The notes beneath the pieces were generated by a model. It was not told where the DNA came from. It saw only the letters and a list, made by a program, of their open reading frames with translations, and did not search any database. DNA of 64,000 nt from Calothrix parasitica NIES-267. GTDB taxonomy: Bacteria; Cyanobacteriota; Cyanobacteriia; Cyanobacteriales; Nostocaceae. The DNA is taken from contig NZ_AP018227.1 in NCBI RefSeq assembly GCF_002368095.1, positions 4,923,782-4,987,781 on the forward strand. The letters are read 5' to 3'. Position numbers and translations under genes: made by a program. Positions 43,903 to 52,448 of the stretch are shown here, in pieces. Position 1 is the stretch's first letter, and each line of letters opens with the position of its first letter.

Positions 43903-44080
43903 GTGATAATATAATTTTCCTACTTTTGACTATCAATTTTAGACTTCAAAATTAATCATCATTTAAAAAAATATTTCTAATATTATACCCTGCAACTCTA
44001 CTTAGAAGCCTGTTGGTAATAAGAAAGTAATCAATTATATCTATCATAAAAAATAATTAATTATAGAGGAGTTATGTTTG

Positions 44081-44338
44081 ATGAATAATCTTAAGACAAT
44101 GAATACTATAAAAACAATATTTTCCGATTTAGGTATTCCAAATAACCTACTTCACAAAGATAATTTTCTACGTAAAGATTTACAACTTGATTCTACTGAA
44201 ACGGTAGAAGTTGCTTTAGCACTGAAACGGCAATTAGGAATTAATATGAAATTAGAAACTAGTTATGATATTACTTTGGGGCAATTGTGTGAATTAGTAG
44301 AGACTAGTATGCTAGAAAATATAAAAAACTCCTCATAA
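44081..44338 (+). CDS. Acyl/aryl carrier protein
   Basis: 85 aa from the ATG at 44081, ten bases after GAGGAG; a TTG directly upstream is not needed. The phosphopantetheine site is the Ser in LQLDSTETVEVALAL. Free-standing, with a PPTase gene following. Plausible carrier for the activated aromatic starter or for a malonyl-type unit; not decided by sequence. Confidence 0.8.
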   Translation: MNNLKTMNTIKTIFSDLGIPNNLLHKDNFLRKDLQLDSTETVEVALALKRQLGINMKLETSYDITLGQLCELVETSMLENIKNSS

Positions 44339-44423
44339 AATTAAATAAAGTCACAAAGTATTTTAGTAAAATATAAAATTTTCTCAATGGGATTGCAGGT
44401 AATTGAAAAATTTTAGTCATAGT

Positions 44424-44470
44424 AAAATAACGGTTTTAATAGAGTTTCATGCTATTAAAACCGTTATTTT
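44424..44470 (+). terminator. 19-bp perfect hairpin with T-run
   Basis: AAAATAACGGTTTTAATAG (44424-44442) pairs fully with the complement (44452-44470) around a 9-nt loop, and the 3' arm ends in TTTT. It lies 86 bp after the ACP gene, so it is a good intrinsic terminator candidate. The rest of the 44339-44766 gap holds nothing I can name; the genes after it would need their own promoter. Confidence 0.65.
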
Positions 44471-44766
44471 TATAGAGTCCTTTTACTGTATAATTTTGTA
44501 AGATTTTCTTCCTTAAACTTAGGCATATTCTTGGAATATTGGAACTATTTGTACAGTGCAGCCAGATCTATATACCAGATTCATCATGAGAAAATATTGA
44601 AAATTATCCAAAAAAGTTAGATAATTAACTCTCTATTTTAAGGCATAATTAAGCTTTACTGTAATCAAAGAAAGTTAATCTTTTAGCAAATTTAATACTT
44701 TGATTGGACTATGTCATATCTCGTGTATGATTTGATATTGCTATACTTATTAATGATGTATCAATA

Positions 44767-45228
44767 ATGGAAATCATTGAAACAGATACGATTTTATGCA
44801 AAAATATAGTTACCTATAATATTGAAGATTTTTTGCCTAAATTTGATAGCTTAATCGATTTGAAAGCAGTCGGTTTAGACATTATATCGATTGAGAGGGT
44901 TGCAAGATTAATTGAACGTTACGATTTCAACACTCTAAGTATTTTGTTTACTCACTCTGAAATTTGCTATTGCCAAAATTCCGAATATCCTAATAAATAT
45001 TATTCAATATGCTTTGCAGTAAAAGAAGCAGTAGGAAAAGCTCTTGGTACGGGTTTAGTAAGCATTGACTGGAATGAAATAGAAACTAAGACCATACATA
45101 ATAAACAATTGGTAATTGACCTATATGGAAAAGCAAATATTCAGGCAGAAAAATACGGTATTAAGAACTGGATAGTAAATTGGTTGTATTTGGATAAGCA
45201 TATATTGGTACACGTCCTTGCTCAGTAA
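44767..45228 (+). CDS. AcpS-like phosphopantetheinyl transferase (CoA-site motif lost)
   Basis: 153 aa. The metal-binding half is intact: VGLDIISIERV has the Asp of the AcpS GxDI motif, and FAVKEAVGKALGTG has the KEA Glu and Lys. The C-terminal half is not: where AcpS has GKP and the SITHT/SISHT motif, this protein reads NKQ and VNWLYLD, so the conserved His is gone. A ~30-residue N-terminal extension is unusual. AcpS is a homotrimer with active sites between subunits. The second AcpS-like gene (48590) has the opposite defect. Likely role: activating the cluster's carrier proteins, perhaps as a heteromer. Confidence 0.75.
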   Translation: MEIIETDTILCKNIVTYNIEDFLPKFDSLIDLKAVGLDIISIERVARLIERYDFNTLSILFTHSEICYCQNSEYPNKYYSICFAVKEAVGKALGTGLVSIDWNEIETKTIHNKQLVIDLYGKANIQAEKYGIKNWIVNWLYLDKHILVHVLAQ

Positions 45229-45255
45229 ATAATTAAAATAAAAATAGAGGGTCTA

Positions 45256-46830
45256 ATGAGTAATATTCTTGAACAATTACCTGAGAGATTTAATGTTGCA
45301 GCCCATTTGATAGAAGGCAATTTGTTATCAGGAAATGGTGATAAAATTGCCTTTTACAGTCAAAATGAAACATATACTTATGCTCAGGTCAGTAAATTTG
45401 TACAACAGAGTGCTAAATTACTTTCAAATCTGGGTATAGAGAGAGAAAATCGTATAGCTATCTTGTTACCAGACACTCCAGAGTTTGTATTTGCTTTCTG
45501 GGGTGCTATTTGGTTAGGTGCTGTGCCTGTACCAATCAATACTACATGCGATATTGATGATATCCAATACATATTGCAAGATTCACGAGCAAAAGTCTTA
45601 CTCGCTTCACAGAAGTGGGAAGAGAAACTAAATCCTATCCAATCTGAATTCTTGCGTCATGTTTTACTGACAGACGGAGATAATCCATTTTTATCCTTAA
45701 TTACTCAGCAACAAAAATTATCATCTTATGCCGAAACATTTCGCGATGAACCTGCTTTCTGGCTGTATACTTCTGGTAGTACAGGGCGACCAAAAGGTGT
45801 GGTTCACGTACATCAAAGCATGGTAATTTGTGCAGAACAGTATGGTAAATCAACTCTTGGTTTAAATAGAGATGACATCACTTACTCAGTTGCCAAGATG
45901 TCTTTTGCTTACGGTTTGGGAAATACTTTGTATATGCCCATGTCAGTAGGTGCAGCAAGTATACTGTCTGATACTAATAATGCTTTTGATGTTATTGCTG
46001 ATATTCATCACTATAAACCAACAATTTTTTTTGGTATACCTAACATATATGCAAATATTCTTGCTCTCCTCGATATATCTCCTTTAGATACTTCATCATT
46101 GCGTCTATGTGTATCTGCAGCAGAGCAATTACCTAAGATTATCTGGGAAAAATGGCAAGAAAATTTCCATCTTGAAATATGTGAGGGAATAGGGACTACT
46201 GAGTTCTTGCACATTTTTCTATCCAATAGAATAGGAAAGTGTAAACCAGGTAGTTCAGGTCTTCCAGTTTCTGGTTATGACGTGCAAATCATTAACGAAA
46301 ATGGCTTGAAGTGTGCAGATGGTGAAATGGGTACCTTACAGGTTAGTGGTGAAAGCCTGATGCAAAACTACTGGAATAGACTTCAACAAACGCGGAAGGT
46401 TATTTATGGTAAAACAATGCAAACAGGGGATAAATATATACGTGATGCTGATGGTTATTTTTGGTTTGTGGGGCGTAAAGATGATTTATTTAAAGTCAAT
46501 GGTCAATGGATATCACCTTTAGAAATAGAAGGTATTCTGCATCAGCATCCTCAAGTACTTGAAGCTGCGATTTTACCAGAGTCTGACAATGGTGAAAATT
46601 TAACTCAAATTGCTGCTTATATCAGTCTGAAGCCAGGATGTAAACTAACATTGGAACTAGAATATAGCATTAAGAAATTTGCTAAACATAAATTACCTCA
46701 TTTTAAAGCTCCAAAAGCAGTTTACTTTGTAGAAAAATTACCACGTACTTCTACTGGAAAAATCCATCGTCAATCAATAAACAAAAGTCAGATTATTTCA
46801 GTACAAAGCAGTAATGAAGTAAAAGTTTGA
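45256..46830 (+). CDS. Benzoate-CoA-ligase-type AMP-forming enzyme
   Basis: 524 aa, start after AGAGGG. ANL motifs: YTSGSTGRPKGVVH (P-loop), GIGTTEFLHIFLSN (adenine and aryl pocket), TGDKYIRDADGYFWFVGRKDD and C-terminal RTSTGKIHR with the catalytic Lys. The GTTEFLHIFLSN string and overall length match benzoate/4-hydroxybenzoate-CoA ligases rather than the YbtE/EntE/DhbE salicylate- or DHB-AMP ligases. Inferred: it activates the salicylate made by the next gene (or a related benzoate) as the aryl-AMP and hands it to CoA or a carrier protein. Confidence 0.85.
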   Translation: MSNILEQLPERFNVAAHLIEGNLLSGNGDKIAFYSQNETYTYAQVSKFVQQSAKLLSNLGIERENRIAILLPDTPEFVFAFWGAIWLGAVPVPINTTCDIDDIQYILQDSRAKVLLASQKWEEKLNPIQSEFLRHVLLTDGDNPFLSLITQQQKLSSYAETFRDEPAFWLYTSGSTGRPKGVVHVHQSMVICAEQYGKSTLGLNRDDITYSVAKMSFAYGLGNTLYMPMSVGAASILSDTNNAFDVIADIHHYKPTIFFGIPNIYANILALLDISPLDTSSLRLCVSAAEQLPKIIWEKWQENFHLEICEGIGTTEFLHIFLSNRIGKCKPGSSGLPVSGYDVQIINENGLKCADGEMGTLQVSGESLMQNYWNRLQQTRKVIYGKTMQTGDKYIRDADGYFWFVGRKDDLFKVNGQWISPLEIEGILHQHPQVLEAAILPESDNGENLTQIAAYISLKPGCKLTLELEYSIKKFAKHKLPHFKAPKAVYFVEKLPRTSTGKIHRQSINKSQIISVQSSNEVKV

Positions 46831-47041
46831 TTTCTATAAAAACTTGCTCTTATTTTAGAAGCTACGGCTATTTAATATGAGTGAAATAGAAATCATATAA
46901 CTTTCGGAAGATAAGCTAATTAATTACTTTACTCTGTCTTACTTTTACTCTAAATTATTTGGAAACTGCATTTTTTTTTCGTGACGGTAACGCCAGAATT
47001 TATCTCATCAAAAAAAGTCAATCTCATAAAGGAGAAAGTTA

Positions 47042-48412
47042 ATGGTATTAGAATTTCAAACAGTAGAATTTCAACCAGTTGTTAAACCAATTCTCAGATA
47101 TCAAGAGAAATTCTTTCCTATCCAAAGAAATCCTATAGTTGTTTTGCAGAATCTATTGGAAGTTGGTCTGGTTTCTCATTATGTAATGTATGAAGGCAAA
47201 AATGAGGTTCGTATCGCTGCTAATGAATTAGCCAAAGTAAGTATTTCTCAAGATTACGTTTCACTTGAAACTATTGACAATCAATACTCTGAACCAATAA
47301 GCGATCCATTCAAACAAGTAGAAAGATTATTAGGGTCTTTAATGATTCAAAATTGGACTGCTTATGGTTACATTGGATTTGATATAGCTCGTTTTTATTC
47401 GTCGTATTCTAAAGCAATAGAGCAAAACCTTTTATACTTTTTTATTCCAGAAATTGAATTAAAATTTACGAAAGAAGGAGTATATGTTAAAAGTACAAAA
47501 TCTATTGAACAAGTACGAGAGATTTTATTAATTGATAGTCAATTACCAGACTTTAAATCGATAGCTCCAAAAGTAAATATTGAAAGTAAAATTTACCAGC
47601 AAAGTGTCCAGACTTTAATTAATGCTATTCATCAAGGAGATTTGCATAAAGCTATTATTTCTCGTTCCTTAAAAATGACCGGCGATCTAGATGTTTTAGG
47701 AACTTATACAGTAGCAGGAAAAGCGAATAACTCCGCACGTTCGTATTGTTTGAAATTAGGAGATGTAAGTGCAGTCGGCTTTAGCCCAGAAACCCTTATA
47801 GAGGTTTACGAAGATGCTTCTGTTGTAACTAATCCCCTGGCAGGAACTCGACCTCGTGGTAAAACCTTAGAGGAAGATAAATATCTCATGAATGAACTTT
47901 TTACCGATGCGAAAGAAGTTAAAGAACATGCATTGTCTGTTTTATTAGCACAAAGTGAGATAGCTTCAATTTGTTTGCCAGGAAGCGTTAAGGTTTACAA
48001 TTTTATGGAGGTGAAAAAGTACCGTTGCGTACAACATTTATCATCCAAAGTTGGTGGAAATTTGAAGCCAGGAAATACTTTGTGGGATGGATTGAAGGTA
48101 CTTTTTCCAGGGGTAACTGTTTCTGGGATTGACAAGGAAAAAGCCCTTGAATGGATTGATAAATTAGAAAATGAACCAAGAGGAATTTATGCTGGTTGTA
48201 TTGGTTGGGTGGATAGTAATGGCACAACAGATTTAGCGATTGCGATTCGTTCAGTTTATCAATATGGTAACTGTATTTCCTTAAATGCTGGAGCGGGTAT
48301 TGTTGCTGAATCGGTTCCAGAAAGAGAATATATAGAATCGGTAAATAAAATGAATACCATGTTAGCTAACCTAGTTTTTAAATCTGAAATAAATATGAAT
48401 AATTGTAAGTAA
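47042..48412 (+). CDS. Salicylate synthase (MbtI/Irp9 family)
   Basis: 456 aa, preceded by AAAGGAGAAAG. Converts chorismate to isochorismate and then to salicylate plus pyruvate. Diagnostic residues are present at positions two lower than in MbtI: Lys203 in GDLHKAIISR (water-activating base, Gln in anthranilate synthases), Glu250 in GFSPETLIEV and His332 in CVQHLSSK. GYIGFDIARFY, PLAGTRPRG, PRGIYAGCIGW, LNAGAGIV and SVPEREYIE complete the fold. Supplies the aromatic starter for the NRPS. Iron-scavenging compounds often begin this way, but no iron-regulation box is evident. Confidence 0.92.
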   Translation: MVLEFQTVEFQPVVKPILRYQEKFFPIQRNPIVVLQNLLEVGLVSHYVMYEGKNEVRIAANELAKVSISQDYVSLETIDNQYSEPISDPFKQVERLLGSLMIQNWTAYGYIGFDIARFYSSYSKAIEQNLLYFFIPEIELKFTKEGVYVKSTKSIEQVREILLIDSQLPDFKSIAPKVNIESKIYQQSVQTLINAIHQGDLHKAIISRSLKMTGDLDVLGTYTVAGKANNSARSYCLKLGDVSAVGFSPETLIEVYEDASVVTNPLAGTRPRGKTLEEDKYLMNELFTDAKEVKEHALSVLLAQSEIASICLPGSVKVYNFMEVKKYRCVQHLSSKVGGNLKPGNTLWDGLKVLFPGVTVSGIDKEKALEWIDKLENEPRGIYAGCIGWVDSNGTTDLAIAIRSVYQYGNCISLNAGAGIVAESVPEREYIESVNKMNTMLANLVFKSEINMNNCK

Positions 48413-48589
48413 TTAGGCAGGTTTATCTCTTGTAATCGACTTTCTCTTGAATTTGATGTTGCTTGCTCACAAATGGAATAATTTTGTTCTGTTTTGGAGA
48501 AATTATAGATAGTTTCAGATACTTACTCATCTAAATTTATTCAATAGCCTCAATTATTCTTCACATTTTGTTTTGTAAAAGATATCACT

Positions 48590-48970
48590 GTGAAAATTAT
48601 CGGTCATGGTATAGTGATAGTGGAAGTTCCACAGATTCAGAAGTTGATAGAACAAGAGCCAAAATACTTTGTTTCAAAGTATTTTACAGCTATTGAACAT
48701 AGGAATTCCAAATATAGCATCAATTATATTCATTATCTGGCAGGGCGTTTTGCAGCAAAACAAGCAGTAATGAAAGCTATGAAAATGGAATTGTCTTGGC
48801 TTGAGATAGAGATTCAAAGACTATCAACGGGTAAACCTTTACTAGTTCTATATGATGAATCTAAGAAGATTGCAGCAGAACAAGGCATAGTCGAGTGGTT
48901 AGTAAGCATTAGTCATACATCATCTTATGCCACAGCAAGTGCAATCGCTCTTACTCCTATCACGCTCTAA
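48590..48970 (+). CDS. AcpS-like protein with degenerate metal site
   Basis: 126 aa, GTG start. The fold and length are those of AcpS. The CoA-binding end is intact: LSTGKPLLVLYDE and VSISHTSSYATA with the conserved His. The two metal ligands are lost: GxDI has become GHGIVIVEV (Asp to Val) and AAKEA has become AGRFAAKQAVMKA (Glu to Gln). On its own it should not be a functional transferase by the classical mechanism. It is the mirror image of the 153-aa AcpS-like protein at 44767, so the pair may form mixed trimers. A decayed duplicate is the alternative. Confidence 0.75.
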   Translation: MKIIGHGIVIVEVPQIQKLIEQEPKYFVSKYFTAIEHRNSKYSINYIHYLAGRFAAKQAVMKAMKMELSWLEIEIQRLSTGKPLLVLYDESKKIAAEQGIVEWLVSISHTSSYATASAIALTPITL

Positions 48971-49090
48971 GATTACCTGTAAAAATTTATTCCCTACTCC
49001 CTCCCCCTCTCACTTCCTCCCGTTTCAGAGTTAGATTATCTTCCACAGGGAAGGGAGTAGCTTTGGTTCCTCACCCCTCTTGTATTAATA

Positions 49091-50623
49091 ATGATTGATA
49101 TTCCAGTAGGTATTCGGTCACTCTCAGTTAGTTTTCCTAGCATCATACGTACTAACAAGTACTGGCAAGACAAGTACCCCAATTTGTTTGCTCAGGTTAA
49201 GCCTAGAAGAAAAAGAGTATCTAGGTCTCTAAATTTAAATAACGAAAACAATAGTTATGACATTTGGTCACAAGCAGTAACACCATATTTATCTGACCCT
49301 TTTCGAGGTAATGTGGAAAGGCGAGTGCTTGCAACAGAAGAATCATCTCTAATACTAGAGTTTCGTGCTGCAACAGATGCTCTAGAGGTAGCACAAATGT
49401 CTCCCGATGAAGTTGAACTGATGATTGTGGCTTCACTCTTTCCCGAACATATTGGACCTGGGAATGCTTCATACCTGGCTCAGGAATTAAAGTTGCAGTG
49501 TCCTGCATGGAATATAGAATCAACCTGCTCAAGTGCTTTAGTGGCGTTACAAAATGCCCGGGCACTTGTTCAAAACGGAACCTATCGTAATGTATTAGTA
49601 GTTGTATCTCATATAGGGTCTAACACTGTAGATGAAGAAGATACACTTTCTTGGTCAATGGGGGATGCTGCTGGAGCATTTTTGGTTGATTCACTCAAAG
49701 CAACTCAAGGTATTCTTGGTACTAAAGTAATTAATACTGCTGTTAGCTGTGGTGCTTACTCACATCAATTGATTGTAGATGCTGATGGTAAGCCAAAGAT
49801 TTGTACTCGGACAGGAGACAATGCAAACATACTTGCGGAAACAGCAGTAGACTTTTTACGTACATGCACTTATGGTGCTTTAGAAACTGCTGGCGTTACG
49901 CTTGACGACATTAACTTTTTTGTATTCAATACTCCTACTGCTTGGTACCTTGATGTCTGCGTCAAAGGATTAAAAATTGATCCCGAGCGTGTAATTGATA
50001 TTTATCCTAGATATGCAAATATTGGACCAGTATATCCAATTGCGAATTTATACCATGCTGTAGAATCGAGTAGAATTGGTTCAGGCGATTTAGTTCTTGT
50101 TTATACAAATGGGGCAGGTAGTACTGCGATAGCAATGGTGATGCGTTGGGGTGATGTGTCAATCGGACAGGCTCCTTCTCCTCCGCTGAATGCAAATCAG
50201 CAACAGGAAAGGATTGATGAAGCAGGAGGAGATATTTTTTCTGAAACAGAACTTATTACTTCAGAAAAAATATTTATGTCAAGAGAAAAAATTGTTGCAT
50301 TTCAACCAAGCAAGCGCCAACAGATATTGGAAAATTATATCATTCAAATAATTAGTCAAACACTTAAAGTTTCTTTGAATGAACTCAATTCTCAGCAATC
50401 TTTAAGATATTTAATTGATTCATTAGTTGCTTTAGAAATCCGGAAAAAAATTGATTCTGATTTACTAATTCAAGTACCAATGATAAAATTTTTACAAGAT
50501 AGCACTGTAGCTGAAGTAGCTCAGTTTTTAAATGAGAATTTATCAATTTTAGAACTAGATTTATCTAAACAATCATCTTCTGAAGTCGAAGAGGACGAAT
50601 ATGTAGAAGAAATTTTTATTTGA
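49091..50623 (+). CDS. KASIII-like protein fused to an acyl carrier domain
   Basis: 510 aa. Residues 1-365 are a FabH/KASIII-type thiolase fold with the nucleophile Cys146 in ESTCSSALVAL and the Asn in YANIGPVYPIANL. The catalytic His is missing: where FabH has PHQAN this reads NTPTAWY (280-286). Loss of His suggests acyl transfer without decarboxylation. Residues ~405-485 are an ACP with Ser444 in YLIDSLVALEI. The last 20 residues are acidic and end in EEDEYVEEIFI, a good match to the short linear motifs recognised by TubC-type docking domains such as the one at the start of the NRPS. Inferred role: loads the starter for the Cys module. Confidence 0.8.
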   Translation: MIDIPVGIRSLSVSFPSIIRTNKYWQDKYPNLFAQVKPRRKRVSRSLNLNNENNSYDIWSQAVTPYLSDPFRGNVERRVLATEESSLILEFRAATDALEVAQMSPDEVELMIVASLFPEHIGPGNASYLAQELKLQCPAWNIESTCSSALVALQNARALVQNGTYRNVLVVVSHIGSNTVDEEDTLSWSMGDAAGAFLVDSLKATQGILGTKVINTAVSCGAYSHQLIVDADGKPKICTRTGDNANILAETAVDFLRTCTYGALETAGVTLDDINFFVFNTPTAWYLDVCVKGLKIDPERVIDIYPRYANIGPVYPIANLYHAVESSRIGSGDLVLVYTNGAGSTAIAMVMRWGDVSIGQAPSPPLNANQQQERIDEAGGDIFSETELITSEKIFMSREKIVAFQPSKRQQILENYIIQIISQTLKVSLNELNSQQSLRYLIDSLVALEIRKKIDSDLLIQVPMIKFLQDSTVAEVAQFLNENLSILELDLSKQSSSEVEEDEYVEEIFI

Positions 50624-50760
50624 TGATACTCATTACAATGTCTGACACTGGTAAAACTTACGTACTTGTTATTAAAACTTAAGTGTTCAGGATTGTTTGT
50701 AAGCCTAACAAAGGCTGTTATTTAATTATCCGATTTGTAACAAAACAAAGGTATTAAACT

Positions 50761-52431
50761 ATGAATTGTGAAGGTAGTAAATTCGACGTTATTATATTGG
50801 GCTCTGGGATTGCTGGATCTACTTTAGCTACTATCTTGGCAAAACATCAAGCTAGAGTTTTAATGATTGATAAATCAAGTCATCCAAGATTTGCAATTGG
50901 AGAAGCTACTACTTCTTATACTGGTACATTACTATCTATTCTTGCTCATCAATACTCAATTCCTGAATTTGAACATCTGAGTACATTCCATAAGGTCTGT
51001 GAAAATATCCCGGCTTCTACCTGTGGCTATAAAAGAAATTTTGGATTTCTATATCACGATCAAGATAAAGAACAATCTCAGAAACAAAGAATTCAGTGGG
51101 GTACTGGTCATGATAATCATTTATATCGTCAAGATATAGATGAATATATGGCAAAAGTTGCGATTAATTATGGAGCAAAACTATTATCTCAAACTAATAT
51201 AGTTGATATAGATATAAATTCAAAAGAAGTTACAGTCAAAACAGAAAATGGAGAAGAGTTAAATGCTAGTTATTTAGTTGATGCAAGTGGTTATAATTCA
51301 CCTCTTGCTAAAAAGTTGGATCTACGAGAAAAAACAACTCACTTGAAAACTCACTCAAGAAGTATTTTTACTCATATGACGGGAGTAAGGAATACTGATG
51401 ATTGTATAAAATCAGATGGAAAGCAAGAAAATGTAGTTCCTTGGTACCAAGGAACAATGCACCATGTATTTGATGGTGGTTGGATGTGGGTAATTCCATT
51501 TAACAATCATGAGAAATCGACTAATCCAGTTTGTAGTGTCGGATTAAATTTGGATTATCGTCGTTATCCCAAAACAGATATCTCACCAGAAGAGGAATTT
51601 CAAAATTTTCTTTCAAAATATCCTAGCATGGCTCTTCAATTTGAAAGTGCTAAACCTGTTCGTTCATGGATATCAACAAACCGTCTGCAATATTCATCAC
51701 ATTCATGCGTAGGAGAACGTTATTATGTCCTTCCTCATGCCGCTGGATTTACAGATGCAATTTTTTCTTCCGGTTTGATAATGACTTTTACAACTATAAG
51801 TTCATTGGCTGCATCAATTCTGCAAGCTATTGCTAGACAAGATTTTTCAAAGCAGCAATTTATTCCTCTTGCTAATTTACAGGAAAAACTTCTTGACTAT
51901 AACGATAATATAGCAAATTGTTTCTATATTTCTTCTCAGAACTTTAACTTACTAGATGCCGTACTTCGTATTTGGTTGTTACAACATTTGATGATTACAT
52001 TGAAGTTAAAATTGTCATATGTCCTTGGATTTGTAGTAGAAGATTTCAAAGGATATAAACAGAAAAATTTAGAAAAATTTACTAAAACTGATTTCATAAA
52101 AAATTTAGATGCTGAAATAGAAGAATGGGGTAATAATTATGTTAGAAAAGCTTTTGCAGAAGTAGAAAAAGTGGAACAAGGCTTAATTTCTCCTGATGAT
52201 GCTGCATCGAATATTAGATCGATTATAAATTCTACTAGTTGGCTATTTAAACTCAGTGGACTCGGCAATCCTTCAAAACGCTTTATAGATATACTCTCAA
52301 GTGGAAAAATTGCCTTAACTTTTCTTACATACATCCATTGGTCAAAGATTTTTGTCAAACAAAAATTAAGACCGTTTGAATTTAAGTATAAAGATTATTT
52401 TAATGCACTTCGATTAGGAATTGATATTTAA
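50761..52431 (+). CDS. Flavin-dependent halogenase-like oxidoreductase
   Basis: 556 aa. N-terminal FAD-binding GSGIAGS and ARVLMIDKSSHPRFAIGEATT, then GWMWVIP (241-246) matching the WxWxIP motif that distinguishes flavin halogenases from monooxygenases. Lys91 (CGYKRNFG) is a possible equivalent of the halogenase catalytic Lys. The C-terminal ~200 residues are divergent. Could chlorinate the aromatic ring or oxidise an intermediate. No flavin reductase gene is nearby. Follows the KASIII-ACP gene and precedes the NRPS by 17 bp. Confidence 0.72.
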   Translation: MNCEGSKFDVIILGSGIAGSTLATILAKHQARVLMIDKSSHPRFAIGEATTSYTGTLLSILAHQYSIPEFEHLSTFHKVCENIPASTCGYKRNFGFLYHDQDKEQSQKQRIQWGTGHDNHLYRQDIDEYMAKVAINYGAKLLSQTNIVDIDINSKEVTVKTENGEELNASYLVDASGYNSPLAKKLDLREKTTHLKTHSRSIFTHMTGVRNTDDCIKSDGKQENVVPWYQGTMHHVFDGGWMWVIPFNNHEKSTNPVCSVGLNLDYRRYPKTDISPEEEFQNFLSKYPSMALQFESAKPVRSWISTNRLQYSSHSCVGERYYVLPHAAGFTDAIFSSGLIMTFTTISSLAASILQAIARQDFSKQQFIPLANLQEKLLDYNDNIANCFYISSQNFNLLDAVLRIWLLQHLMITLKLKLSYVLGFVVEDFKGYKQKNLEKFTKTDFIKNLDAEIEEWGNNYVRKAFAEVEKVEQGLISPDDAASNIRSIINSTSWLFKLSGLGNPSKRFIDILSSGKIALTFLTYIHWSKIFVKQKLRPFEFKYKDYFNALRLGIDI

Positions 52432-52448
52432 AAAGGAGACATTTTCCT

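Noticed and set aside
47042-48412. Anthranilate synthase component I or plain isochorismate synthase
   Set aside because: Lys203, Glu250 and His332 plus MbtI-like N-terminal GYIGFDIARFY favour salicylate synthase; no amidotransferase partner is present.
49221-49565. 114-codon minus-strand ORF
   Set aside because: Shadow of the KASIII active-site region; the sense strand has clear motifs.
49091-50200. Housekeeping FabH
   Set aside because: Catalytic His motif missing and fused to an ACP.
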